From Chitinophaga skermanii (lineage in GTDB: Bacteria > Bacteroidota > Bacteroidia > Chitinophagales > Chitinophagaceae): a stretch of DNA of 64,000 bases. The stretch is taken from the NCBI RefSeq assembly GCF_003259335.1, contig NZ_QLLL01000004.1, positions 387,689 to 451,688 of the forward strand, in the 5' to 3' direction. Shown here in pieces: positions 16,006 through 23,998 of this stretch. Every line of letters starts with the position of its first letter. Within the stretch, counting starts at the first letter, position 1. A program made the translations under genes and the position numbers. The notes under the pieces were generated by a model. It had not been told where the DNA came from and ran no database searches. It was given only the letters and a program-made list of their open reading frames with translations.

Positions 16006-16899
16006 TTACATCACTTTTTTAAACAAGGATTTAATCAACGCAATTTCCTTGGGATACATCGTTTTCTTCCTGGTGGCGAAGTGTAGCGTGTTCTTTAACT
16101 TAGGACTACCTTCCCAAAGTAGTTTTACTTTCCCGCTTTCTATTTCGTGTTTACAGAGGAAATCGGGCACAACGGCTAAACCTTTGCCACTGGAAAGACA
16201 ACGAATAATAGAATTGAGATTCGGCACTATGTAGTTCGGCCGAAAATCGGGCCGCTGGTGGAAGTTCAGCTCCCAGAAGCGGAATAAATGTTCCATATCA
16301 CCTGTTGTACCATACCATTTCTGGGATTTTAGCCAACGTTCTAAGGCTACCGGGTCCTTCTTTTTCAATACTTTTTTAAATTCTTCCTCGTCAGTATCTT
16401 TCCCACCCACCAATACAATTGTTTCAGAAGAAAACGCTTCATGCTCGATATTGGGCGAAGTGCCTTTTTGCGGGGTAATAATCAGGTCGAGTATGCCTTT
16501 ATCGAGGTTATCCAGCATCTCGGGGTATTCGCCGAAACGAATAATCACGTTAAAGTCTAAACTGGATATATATTGTTCCAAGGTATATTGAAACGTTTCA
16601 AAACACATCCCTATGCTAATCGTAGGGGTATGTTGCTCCGTGCTTTTCTGGAAGTTTTTCTCCGCCTCCTCCAATTTTGTAAGCGGCTCAATCACCACGT
16701 TATAAAATACTTTCCCTTTCTCCGTCGGAACCATCTTCCTACCCGTACGGTCGAACAACTTATACCCCACGTAGTTCTCCAAAGAACTAAGATGTAAACT
16801 AACGCCGGGCTGTGAAATGAAAAGCGATTCCGCGGCGCCGGTTAGCGTGCCCGTCTTATAAATTGCCTTAAAAGTACGGTACCATTCAAGATTTACCAT
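16006..16899 (-). CDS. LysR family transcriptional regulator
   Basis: This regulator has 297 residues from the ATG at 16899 (MVNLEWYRTF). An in-frame ATG at 16926 would run into the operator region. The winged helix-turn-helix lies at residues 1-60 (TGTLTGAAESLFISQPGVSLHL). The periplasmic-binding-protein-like effector domain starts near residue 85. It is divergent from the mdaB operon and separated by 101 bp that hold inverted and direct repeats, the usual arrangement for autoregulation and activation of the divergent genes. The inducer is probably a quinone or electrophile, judged from the target genes. Confidence 0.85.
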   Translation of the reverse strand: MVNLEWYRTFKAIYKTGTLTGAAESLFISQPGVSLHLSSLENYVGYKLFDRTGRKMVPTEKGKVFYNVVIEPLTKLEEAEKNFQKSTEQHTPTISIGMCFETFQYTLEQYISSLDFNVIIRFGEYPEMLDNLDKGILDLIITPQKGTSPNIEHEAFSSETIVLVGGKDTDEEEFKKVLKKKDPVALERWLKSQKWYGTTGDMEHLFRFWELNFHQRPDFRPNYIVPNLNSIIRCLSSGKGLAVVPDFLCKHEIESGKVKLLWEGSPKLKNTLHFATRKKTMYPKEIALIKSLFKKVM

Positions 16900-16911
16900 A
16901 TATGTGCTATT

Positions 16912-16957
16912 ATAATTCTGATACAAAGGTATGAATTATATTGTTTTACTGATACAA
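16912..16957. promoter_or_regulatory. Putative LysR operator
   Basis: An inverted repeat ATAATTC (16912-16918) / GAATTAT (16933-16939) has arms 21 bp apart. A direct repeat CTGATACAA at 16918-16926 and 16949-16957 is spaced 31 bp, three helical turns. Both lie between the divergent lysR and mdaB starts. Confidence 0.5.
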
Positions 16958-16976
16958 GTACCGGGGCTACCTTTGC
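16941..16976 (+). promoter_or_regulatory. Promoter of the mdaB operon
   Basis: TACCTTTGC at 16968-16976 matches TAnnTTTGC exactly. A TTG at 16941-16943 lies 24 bp upstream as a loose -33 element, which fits an activator-dependent promoter. The mdaB ATG is 24 bp downstream. Confidence 0.55.
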
Positions 16977-17000
16977 ATTGTATTATTTAAATGGACAACG

Positions 17001-17594
17001 ATGAAAAAGATATTTATCATCAATGGTGGCCAAAAGTTCGGCCACTCTGGCGGTTACTTTAACGCCTCTTTAGCCGAAGCCACCGTGGCATATTTTGAAG
17101 AAAACGGCTACGAAGTTAAAACAACAAATATTAACGATACCTACAACCCGGACGAAGAAGTACAAAAGTACGTATGGGCCGATGTTGTTATCTATCATAC
17201 CCCCATTTGGTGGTTCCAAGTGCCACATGGCTTAAAACAGTATATCGACGTTGTATTTACGGCTGGTCATGCTGCCGGTATCTACCACAGCGACGGTCGT
17301 TCTGCCGATAATCCTGCTATTAACTACGGTACAGGTGGTATGTTGCAAGGCAAACAGTACATGGTAACCACTTCATGGAATGCCCCGAAAGAGGCTTTTA
17401 CCTTGCCGGGCGAGTTTTTCAATCAAACAAGTGTAGATGAAGGTGTGTTATTTGGTTTTCATAGGATGAATGCTTTTATCGGGATGAAACCACTGAAAGG
17501 CATACACTTCCACGACGTGGAAAAGAATGCTGATTTCAACCGCGATATCAAGAATTACCACGAGCATTTAGCCGCTACATTCCGTAATAATTAA
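17001..17594 (+). CDS. mdaB: NAD(P)H:quinone oxidoreductase MdaB-like
   Basis: This is a 197-residue flavodoxin-2 fold protein, equal in length to MdaB. It shares the MdaB layout: IINGGQKFGHS near the start (phosphate-binding loop for FAD), ADVVIYHTPIWWFQVP, KQYIDVVFTAGH, and the SWNAPKEAF motif with F and H residues of the active site. It should carry out two-electron reduction of quinones in the cytoplasm, protecting against oxidative stress. It is the first gene of a three-gene operon whose downstream members (ABM monooxygenase, aldo/keto reductase) fit quinone and carbonyl detoxification under LysR control. Confidence 0.9.
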   Translation: MKKIFIINGGQKFGHSGGYFNASLAEATVAYFEENGYEVKTTNINDTYNPDEEVQKYVWADVVIYHTPIWWFQVPHGLKQYIDVVFTAGHAAGIYHSDGRSADNPAINYGTGGMLQGKQYMVTTSWNAPKEAFTLPGEFFNQTSVDEGVLFGFHRMNAFIGMKPLKGIHFHDVEKNADFNRDIKNYHEHLAATFRNN

Positions 17595-17605
17595 ACACGC
17601 ACATC

Positions 17606-17899
17606 ATGCACATCTATTTAACAGCTTTCATTAAAGCAGCCCCCGGTAAAGAAGCCGCGTTAAAAGACTTTTTACTGAACATGGTATCCGAATCAAAGAA
17701 AGAAGCCGCTTGCTTACGCTACGATCTACAAGAAGAAGTAGGGCAGCCCGGTAGCTTCATCTTCCACGAATTATGGGAGAGTGAAGAAGGTTTAACAGCA
17801 CATAATAGTACACCACACATCAAAGCATTTGCCGCGGAAGCACCGAACTTATTGGGTGCGCCCGTGCAAATCATCAAAGGACATTTAGTAACAAAATAA
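17606..17899 (+). CDS. Antibiotic-biosynthesis-monooxygenase (ABM) domain protein, quinol monooxygenase-like
   Basis: This 97-residue single ABM domain has the ferredoxin-like pattern: FIKAAPGKEAALKDFL, then ACLRYDLQEE, then FIFHELWESEEGLTAH, then a final HIKAF segment. E. coli YgiN, which follows MdaB in the same way, oxidises quinol and partners MdaB in a quinone redox cycle. The gene starts 11 bp after mdaB, so the pair is probably co-translated. Confidence 0.85.
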   Translation: MHIYLTAFIKAAPGKEAALKDFLLNMVSESKKEAACLRYDLQEEVGQPGSFIFHELWESEEGLTAHNSTPHIKAFAAEAPNLLGAPVQIIKGHLVTK

Positions 17900-17901
17900 T
17901 C

Positions 17902-18885
17902 ATGGAATACAGACAATTAGGCAATACAGGTTTAGCACTCTCTACTATTACCTACGGCGCCTTCGCCATTGGCGGTAATATGTGGGGCGGTAACGAACAG
18001 AACGATTCCATCAACGCCATTCACGCCTCTATCGAACAAGGTGTTACCACCATCGACACAGCACCTTTTTATGGCTTTGGTTTAAGTGAAGAATTGGTAG
18101 GAAAGGCATTAGTAGGAAAGGATAGGAGCAAAGTACAAATCCTCACTAAATTCGGTTTGGTGTGGGACGGTAGCAATGCCGGTAAAGGCACCTATTTCTT
18201 CGATGCAGAAGAAAATGGCAAAGCCATTCCCGTGTATAAATACACATCAAAAGCCAACATTATCAAGGAAGTAGAGGAAAGTCTTACCCGCTTACGCACC
18301 GATTATATCGACCTACTTCAAGTGCACTGGCCCGACGAGAGCACCCCGATCGACGAAACCATGGAAGCGATGGCTTCCTTAATTGCCCAAGGGAAAATCC
18401 GCGCCGCAGGCGTGTGCAACTACGATCTCCAACAACTACAAACAGCAGAAAAAACAATCGCCTTGGCTTCCAACCAAGTACCGTATAGTATGCTGAACCG
18501 TGGTATTGAACAAGCAATCGTTCCCTACGCACAACAACATAACATGGGCATTATTGCCTACAGCCCGCTAGAACGTGGCCTACTCACCGGCAAATATTTC
18601 AACGGCGCTACTTTAGCCAACAACGATCACCGCAACGGCTACTTTGGTCAGTTTGATGCAGAGAAAGTAAAAGCGTTGATTGCTACACTACAACCCATCG
18701 CAGCGAACAAACAAGTAAGCGTTTCGCAACTTGTACTACGTTGGACCACCTTGCAGCCAGGTATTACCATTGTGTTGGCAGGTGCCAGGAATGCACAACA
18801 AGCCGTAGAAAATGCGGGTGCGATGAATGTTACCATTACGAATGAAGAGATGCAGATCATTGCGCAAGCATTGCGTGCATTTTAA
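17902..18885 (+). CDS. Aldo/keto reductase
   Basis: This 327-residue TIM-barrel oxidoreductase starts 2 bp after the ABM gene. Visible AKR features are the N-terminal LGNTGLALSTITYG, the catalytic Asp-Tyr region TIDTAPFYGFGLSEELVGKAL, a TKFGLVWDG segment with the catalytic lysine, the QVHWPD strand with the active-site histidine, and the C-terminal cofactor loop near TIVLAGARN. It uses NADPH to reduce aldehydes or ketones. As the last gene of the mdaB operon it probably handles reactive carbonyls. A strong hairpin follows. Confidence 0.9.
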   Translation: MEYRQLGNTGLALSTITYGAFAIGGNMWGGNEQNDSINAIHASIEQGVTTIDTAPFYGFGLSEELVGKALVGKDRSKVQILTKFGLVWDGSNAGKGTYFFDAEENGKAIPVYKYTSKANIIKEVEESLTRLRTDYIDLLQVHWPDESTPIDETMEAMASLIAQGKIRAAGVCNYDLQQLQTAEKTIALASNQVPYSMLNRGIEQAIVPYAQQHNMGIIAYSPLERGLLTGKYFNGATLANNDHRNGYFGQFDAEKVKALIATLQPIAANKQVSVSQLVLRWTTLQPGITIVLAGARNAQQAVENAGAMNVTITNEEMQIIAQALRAF

Positions 18886-18890
18886 GATAT

Positions 18891-18923
18891 CCTGCTTACT
18901 GTGTTGGAAACACAGTAAGCAGG
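18891..18923 (+). terminator. Strong hairpin at the end of the mdaB operon
   Basis: The arms at 18891-18905 and 18909-18923 are perfectly complementary (15 bp) around a 3-nt loop. There is no T run after it, so it may protect the mRNA end as much as terminate. Confidence 0.6.
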
Positions 18924-18982
18924 AATGCAAACTATTTTCATCTTAATAATACACATACAACAGGAATATCGCGTTGTTTATT

Positions 18983-19013
18983 AAAGGATCGGTGTGAGGC
19001 CGGTCCTTTTTCG
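18983..19013 (+). terminator. Rho-independent terminator
   Basis: AAAGGATCGG (18983-18992) pairs with CCGGTCCTTT (19000-19009), with one G-U pair, and is followed by T-rich sequence. It is a second stop signal for the mdaB operon. The rest of the 18886-19201 gap shows no gene. Confidence 0.7.
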
Positions 19014-19213
19014 TTATATTTTTACAATATCCCCAACGTATATACCTCCGTTCCATGGCGTATTTGCACAATTGTAGGGGTCGATTTTTATTATATTTTC
19101 CTGGTATTTTTAGGTAGCCTCTTTCAGCTCCAGTAAATTTATCCCCGTTTAAAACCCATATCGCCATTCTCGCATTCAGCATTCCAATTATTTCACTTCA
19201 AATGATCTTCGTT

Positions 19214-20809
19214 ATGAAAAAACTGTGGACACTCCTTTGTGCCATTGTGCTACTGGCATGCACGAAAAATGTGCAAGAGCCGGTACAAAGCACGCAATTG
19301 TTACCCGCGCCGCCCCCGGCAGTTACCAAAACTACCAGCAAGAAAATCTTTATCCATTGGATGCCATGGTTCGAAACCCCGGCTTCCCGTGGTGCTTGGG
19401 GGTATCACTGGAAAATGAACACGCAAAACCCAGATGTTATCGTGAACGGGAAACGACAAATCGCTGCGTATTACTATCCCAAAACAGGCCCATATGCCAG
19501 TGCCGATGCCGATATTATTGAGTACCAATTACTACTCATGAAATACGCAGGCGCCGATGGTGTATTTATCGATTGGCCAGGTACCCGCGTGCGTTACGAT
19601 TACCCCGATAACCTCGCGAATTCCAATGCGCTGATTGCCAAGTTGAACGCTGTTGGCTTACAATTCTCTATCGTACACGAAGACCGTAACTGGGATCCTG
19701 GTATGGCATCTAATGCAAACGGCGACTTTGTGTACATGCAGAACAATTATTTTAACCAATCGAACTATCTCCGCTGGAACAACGCACCCGTGGTACTTAA
19801 CTTTGGTCCTATTACCTTCCATCAACCCAGCGAATGGAACACGATGTTGAACGGCATTAACCCGCGCCCGAAAATTTGGCCATTGTATGGCTTTACTAAT
19901 GAAGTAGGGGCCAGTAATGTAGGCGGTGAATTCCCGTGGATTTACCAGCAACATCCAAACGTAGTAGATGCTTATTATGCACAAGCTGCTAGCTTTGCAT
20001 GGCCAATGGGCGTGGTGTACCCAGGCTTTAATTCATTCTACGCCGCAGGTGGCGCCGCCGGCCCTACATGGCAAATTGCCCATAATGGTACCAGCACTTT
20101 CTCGACAATGCTCGACAAAGCTTTGAATTCGTCTGTAGGCATTATCCAGTTTGCTACTTGGAACGATTACGGGGAGGGAACAATGATTGAACCGACAGAA
20201 GAATTTGGATACAGCTTCTTAACCACCATGCAGCAGAAACTTGGTGTATCATTTGGTCAACACGATTTAGAAGTCATCTTCCGCCTCTACCAATACCGCA
20301 AGCAATACGCGGGCAACAGCGGGGTACAATCGCAATTAAACCAAGTGTTTACCTACCTTGTGAACCTTCAAGTAAGCAACGCCGAATCGCTCTTGAACAC
20401 CATTAGCGGTAACCCAGGCAACCCAGGTAATCCTTCTACCGGTGTATACATTAAGAATCGTTGGCTGAACACTTACCTGTACGACGATAACGGAACGGTG
20501 AAATACAGTACAGGTAACACGGGCGATAAGTACAAATGGGTGCAAGAAACGGTGAATGGCCATACCCGTTTTAAAAATGTGGCCAGCAATAACTACCTCA
20601 ATATCGAGCATTTATACAGCTATGTAGAATGCTCGAATGTACCGAATACATTCTGGAGTAGCTATTGGGCGGTAGAAACGTACAGTGGTTATAAGCGTTT
20701 ACGGAATGAATGGCAAAACACATTTATCAACTTAGAGAACCAAAGTGGTAACGCACAATGTACAAATGTGCCGAACTTCTTTGAAAGTGGTCATTGGACC
20801 ATACAATAA
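19214..20809 (+). CDS. GH71/GH99-like glycoside hydrolase lipoprotein with C-terminal trefoil-type module
   Basis: This 531-residue lipoprotein has the lipobox VLLAC (Cys16). The ATG at 19214 is preferred over 19202 because it gives a standard signal. Residues about 45-370 look like a GH71/GH99-type catalytic barrel: KIFIHWMPWFE, GYHW, GADGVFIDWPG, then WNDYGEGTMIEPTEE, where E and D residues sit as in the family. A GNPGNPGNP linker near residue 405 leads to a C-terminal beta-trefoil-like binding module with repeated IKNRWLNTYL, YLNIEHL and FINLENQ units. It probably cleaves alpha-mannan or alpha-glucan at the cell surface. The activity is not certain. Confidence 0.75.
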   Translation: MKKLWTLLCAIVLLACTKNVQEPVQSTQLLPAPPPAVTKTTSKKIFIHWMPWFETPASRGAWGYHWKMNTQNPDVIVNGKRQIAAYYYPKTGPYASADADIIEYQLLLMKYAGADGVFIDWPGTRVRYDYPDNLANSNALIAKLNAVGLQFSIVHEDRNWDPGMASNANGDFVYMQNNYFNQSNYLRWNNAPVVLNFGPITFHQPSEWNTMLNGINPRPKIWPLYGFTNEVGASNVGGEFPWIYQQHPNVVDAYYAQAASFAWPMGVVYPGFNSFYAAGGAAGPTWQIAHNGTSTFSTMLDKALNSSVGIIQFATWNDYGEGTMIEPTEEFGYSFLTTMQQKLGVSFGQHDLEVIFRLYQYRKQYAGNSGVQSQLNQVFTYLVNLQVSNAESLLNTISGNPGNPGNPSTGVYIKNRWLNTYLYDDNGTVKYSTGNTGDKYKWVQETVNGHTRFKNVASNNYLNIEHLYSYVECSNVPNTFWSSYWAVETYSGYKRLRNEWQNTFINLENQSGNAQCTNVPNFFESGHWTIQ

Positions 20810-20837
20810 ACGTTATAAATACTTGATATATCAACTA

Positions 20838-20870
20838 AATGCCGATCTCGATAAGGAGATCGGCATTTTT
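20838..20870 (+). terminator. Terminator of the GH71/99-like gene
   Basis: AATGCCGATCTC (20838-20849) pairs with GAGATCGGCATT (20856-20867) over a 6-nt loop, followed by a T tract. Confidence 0.85.
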
Positions 20871-20903
20871 GTTTTGTTAGGATATCGAATGATAAAAACA
20901 CAT

Positions 20904-20935
20904 TTTGCATTTACAATTACTTACTGTAAGTTTGC
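20904..20935 (+). promoter_or_regulatory. Consensus promoter driving the cobalamin riboswitch
   Basis: TTTG (20904-20907), 19 bp, then TAAGTTTGC (20927-20935) is a textbook Bacteroidota -33/-7 promoter. Transcription should start at about 20942, exactly where the riboswitch begins. Confidence 0.8.
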
Positions 20936-20939
20936 CCCG

Positions 20940-21118
20940 CAATTGGTTATTGCTGCGCGTCGCGCGGTAGTATTAAAAGGGAATTCGGTGTGAAACCGAA
21001 GCTATCCCCGTAGCTGTGAGTCTACGCAAGTTTTCTCTAATCTCCACGCCACTGCCTCTACAATGTAGAAGCGGGAAGGCCTTAGAGGAAGTAGACGAGC
21101 CAGAAGACCTGCCAATAG
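20940..21118 (+). promoter_or_regulatory. Cobalamin (B12) riboswitch
   Basis: The conserved cobalamin aptamer blocks occur in order: AAAGGGAATTCGGTGTGAAA (near 20975), then CCGTAGCTGTGA, GCCACTG, GGGAAGGC, and the B12 box GAGCCAGAAGACCTGCC (21097-21113). ATTGG (20942-20946) can pair with CCAAT (21112-21116) to close the outer stem. With B12 bound, expression of the genes downstream should fall. The first gene begins about 295 bp further on. Confidence 0.93.
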
Positions 21119-21412
21119 TATGTATCAATCAGCGCTTTCGGGTGAAAGGCTAAGATGTAGGCCCAATCGGGCTTTATACACTATTTAATTTGTGATTTCA
21201 CCTTTTGGGATGTACTCTACGCCGTAGAGATGCTGTGTATTTGGCGCATGATGGTTTAACGTATGTATTCGACTCGTTGATGTTTTCAACCAACACATCA
21301 ACCTGGCATTGCTTTGCTATTACCACGCTTATGGAATATTTGTTAACGTATGTTTTTGTGAAAAGTGTTGCCAACTGTATTGTAAACGATTTTATCTAAA
21401 CCAAACATCAGC
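21119..21412 (+). promoter_or_regulatory. Long leader between riboswitch and first gene
   Basis: This 294-bp stretch has no convincing gene; a 64-codon frame at 21205 lacks a good start. A small hairpin GCCC-AATC-GGGC followed by TTTATA near 21160-21177 could be a weak terminator for the riboswitch. A second small hairpin CTACG-CC-GTAG lies near 21220. The leader length is unusual for a switch acting only by hiding a ribosome site. Confidence 0.4.
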
Positions 21413-22747
21413 ATGAAACAAAACAAGCTCGCGCTGCTGCTATTATCTAGTACACTTATTTTCAGTTGTGCAAAAGACGAACCGCAGTTAAGTACCCCGC
21501 AAATTAAAGCAACCGGTACTTCCGACACTTTATTGATGGGTCATTCAATTGCCCTTCACCCGCACGTTACATACGAACAAGGTTTAACATACGCTTGGCG
21601 CGTAAACAATGTTACCAAAAGCACCGATTCTGCTTTCAATTTCAATCCATCCGACCGCGGCGATTACCGCGTTGTTTTCTTCGCTACTAATAGTGTAGGC
21701 ACCGATTCACTTGTGTTCAACATTAAAGTGAATGGCAAGTATGAAAATGGTTTCTTGGTGTTACAGGAAGGCCAGTACGGCGTAGCGAACGGCGATTTTG
21801 CTTACTACAGTTACGATAGTAGCAAAGTAACGATGAATATCTACAAGAAAGAAAACCCAACACTGCAATTAGGTCCTACCGATGCTACTTTACAATACGC
21901 TACCATTTTTAATGGCGATTTGTACATGGTGGTAAAAGTTGGTGGGCCACTCGTTGTTGTCGACGCCTATACATTCAAAGAAAAAGCCCGTATTCCTAAA
22001 CTGCCGGCCGACATTGGGCATGCTTTCCTAGGTATTTCTGCCAATAAAGGTTTGCTTAGTTCTGCCGACGGCTTATACCAAGTGCAATTAAATCCTTTAA
22101 CACTGGGAACTAAAATCCCAGCGTTCAGCGGGGCAGCAGGCGATATGTTGTTAGTGGGCGATAAAATCTACGTGATGTCGGAAACAGAAGGTATCGTGAT
22201 TTTGTCGGCTACAGATTATAGCGTATTGAAGAAGATTCCAAAGGCCACCCTAGGTTTCGCGAAAACAAAAGATGCTATCTGGGCAGCGGGCGACTCGTCA
22301 TTATTTAGAATTTCTCCTAATAGCATGGATGTAGCACGTGTACCATTGTCGTTTGGTATTACCAACCCATGGGCACTATGGTCGTGGCGTTCGGCGTCTA
22401 TAACGGCCAATCCAAACGGTAACGAAGTATACATTGCACAACGCAAAGAGGCTCCCGGTATTGGTGGCACATTGGAGTACAGCGGCAATAAAATTTTCCG
22501 TTATAAAGACGGTGATTTGTCGTCGTTAAGTACACCTTTTATCACGTTACCACCAGGCCAGTATTTCTACGGATCTGCTGTGCGTTATAACGAAAGAAAA
22601 CAACAATTACTCGTGTATACATTGGCCGACGAATGGGGTTCCAGTAACGATAACAAGTGGCAGTTTTATGATGCCCATGCAGGTACTTTGTTAAGCACCG
22701 TTCAATATACAGGATATTACTTCCCAGCATTATCTATTTATTACTAG
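21413..22747 (+). CDS. DUF5074-type beta-propeller surface lipoprotein, BtuG-like
   Basis: This 444-residue lipoprotein has the lipobox IFSC (Cys19). An Ig-like domain comes first (about residues 35-105: TLLMGHSIALHP, TYAWRVN, GDYRVVFFATNSVG). A seven-bladed-propeller-like domain follows, with repeated strands such as YATIFNGDLYMVVK, DMLLVGDKIYVMSE and TKDAIWAAGDSSLF. DUF5074 propellers next to B12 transporters include BtuG of Bacteroides, which binds B12 tightly on the cell surface and passes it to BtuB. It is directly downstream of a B12 riboswitch, which supports a B12-capture role, although no btuB is present in the window. Confidence 0.7.
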   Translation: MKQNKLALLLLSSTLIFSCAKDEPQLSTPQIKATGTSDTLLMGHSIALHPHVTYEQGLTYAWRVNNVTKSTDSAFNFNPSDRGDYRVVFFATNSVGTDSLVFNIKVNGKYENGFLVLQEGQYGVANGDFAYYSYDSSKVTMNIYKKENPTLQLGPTDATLQYATIFNGDLYMVVKVGGPLVVVDAYTFKEKARIPKLPADIGHAFLGISANKGLLSSADGLYQVQLNPLTLGTKIPAFSGAAGDMLLVGDKIYVMSETEGIVILSATDYSVLKKIPKATLGFAKTKDAIWAAGDSSLFRISPNSMDVARVPLSFGITNPWALWSWRSASITANPNGNEVYIAQRKEAPGIGGTLEYSGNKIFRYKDGDLSSLSTPFITLPPGQYFYGSAVRYNERKQQLLVYTLADEWGSSNDNKWQFYDAHAGTLLSTVQYTGYYFPALSIYY

Positions 22748-22758
22748 TGCTGGCCTTC

Positions 22759-22788
22759 GCCCGGTTACTTGCATGACCGGGCTTTTTT
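22759..22788 (+). terminator. Intercistronic terminator between the two B12-regulated genes
   Basis: GCCCGGT (22759-22765) pairs with ACCGGGC (22776-22782), followed by six T. It would lower expression of the second gene relative to the first. Confidence 0.7.
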
Positions 22789-22820
22789 CTTAACCCAGTT
22801 CACCCTAAATCAAAATCGAT

Positions 22821-23750
22821 ATGAAAAAGTCCATTTTTAACACCCTGGTTCTTTGCGGAACTATTGCCTTCTCCGCTTGTCAGAAAGAATCATTGCAAAC
22901 AACGAACGACCTCGCACAACAAAAAGCCATTGTACCTAGTAAAGTAGGTACTGTGCGTGCAGCTACTTTGTTAAGTAGCCCATTAATTAGCACAGTGTAT
23001 AGCTATTTGCCAGCACCTGGACAGTTTATCAACGAAGCTTCTTTTGGTACACCTACCGCCGCCGCAGGTTTGGTGGGAAGTACTTCAAACATTGTGTCTT
23101 TAGGTGGCTATGGTGGTTACGTAGTATTTGGTTTCGATCATTCTGTTACCAATGGTACAGGTGCCGATATCGGTATTTACGGCAACCCGTTAGGGCCCAC
23201 TTACCAATGGTCGGAGCCGGGCATCGTAATGGTTAGCCAGGATACGAACAACAACGGTATTCCAGACGATACTTGGTATGAACTAGCAGGTAGTCAATAC
23301 AGCGCTGCCAGCACTATTAAAAATTACAAGATCACGTATTACAATCCCGGTACAATTGCTACCAACGTTTTGTGGCGCGATAACCAAGGGGCTACGGGTT
23401 ATGTATATGCGAATGCATACCATACCAGCAATAACTATTACCCAACGTTTGCGCCGAACTTAGATTCTATCAGTTTCACCGGTACCAAAGTGGCCAACAC
23501 TTTGGTAACAGGCACTATTATTACGAACCCCGGTTATGCTTGGGGGTACGCCGATAACTATGCTACGGATCACACAACGTATGGTTACAACACATTCGAT
23601 ATTAGCTGGGCTGTAAATAGCGCAGGTACGAGTGTAAGTCTTACTCACATCGATTTTGTGAAAGTATATACAGCACAAAACTGTGCAGCAGGACCCATGT
23701 TAGGCGAGATTTCAACAGAGATAAAAGGTGCGCGCGATTTGCATTTGTAG
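22821..23750 (+). CDS. Surface lipoprotein, BtuH-like B12-binding family
   Basis: This 309-residue lipoprotein has the lipobox AFSAC (Cys20). The mature part matches the family often named cell surface protein that occurs in Bacteroidota cobalamin loci: an ISLGGYGGYVVFGFDH-like opening, NGTGADIGIYGNP, a Ca-type DTNNNGIPDDTWYELAGSQY segment, and the final FDISWAV and HIDFVKVYTA strands. BtuH proteins of this type bind B12 in Bacteroides. It lies 74 bp after the BtuG-like gene, behind an attenuating terminator and under the same riboswitch. The assignment rests on context and remembered family features. Confidence 0.65.
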   Translation: MKKSIFNTLVLCGTIAFSACQKESLQTTNDLAQQKAIVPSKVGTVRAATLLSSPLISTVYSYLPAPGQFINEASFGTPTAAAGLVGSTSNIVSLGGYGGYVVFGFDHSVTNGTGADIGIYGNPLGPTYQWSEPGIVMVSQDTNNNGIPDDTWYELAGSQYSAASTIKNYKITYYNPGTIATNVLWRDNQGATGYVYANAYHTSNNYYPTFAPNLDSISFTGTKVANTLVTGTIITNPGYAWGYADNYATDHTTYGYNTFDISWAVNSAGTSVSLTHIDFVKVYTAQNCAAGPMLGEISTEIKGARDLHL

Positions 23751-23797
23751 TCGTAACGCATTTTCATAGTTTTTTTCTTTACAGGTTAATCATGAAC

Positions 23798-23830
23798 ACA
23801 CCACGAGGTTTTTACTTCGTGGTGTTTTTA
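23798..23830 (+). terminator. Terminator of the B12-regulated unit
   Basis: ACACCACGA (23798-23806) pairs with TCGTGGTGT (23817-23825), followed by a T tract. Confidence 0.85.
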
Positions 23831-23998
23831 TTTTGGTGCATTTGAGGCTTGGATGACTGAAAACGAGAAGATGTAAATCCTTTGTAGTAGCGATTTTAGC
23901 TGTTTATTATGAAAGTTGAAGCTTGTAGAATCTGATAAAATGTGATTGGTACACCTAGCACGATACGTTAGGTTTGCTGTATCGAAACAACAAATTCC

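Noticed and set aside
21205..21399. 64-codon frame in the riboswitch leader
   Set aside because: No convincing start and an odd composition; it fits leader RNA better.
20904..23750. A btuB transporter hidden in the B12 unit
   Set aside because: No TonB-dependent receptor features (plug domain or long barrel) occur in either gene or in the leader.
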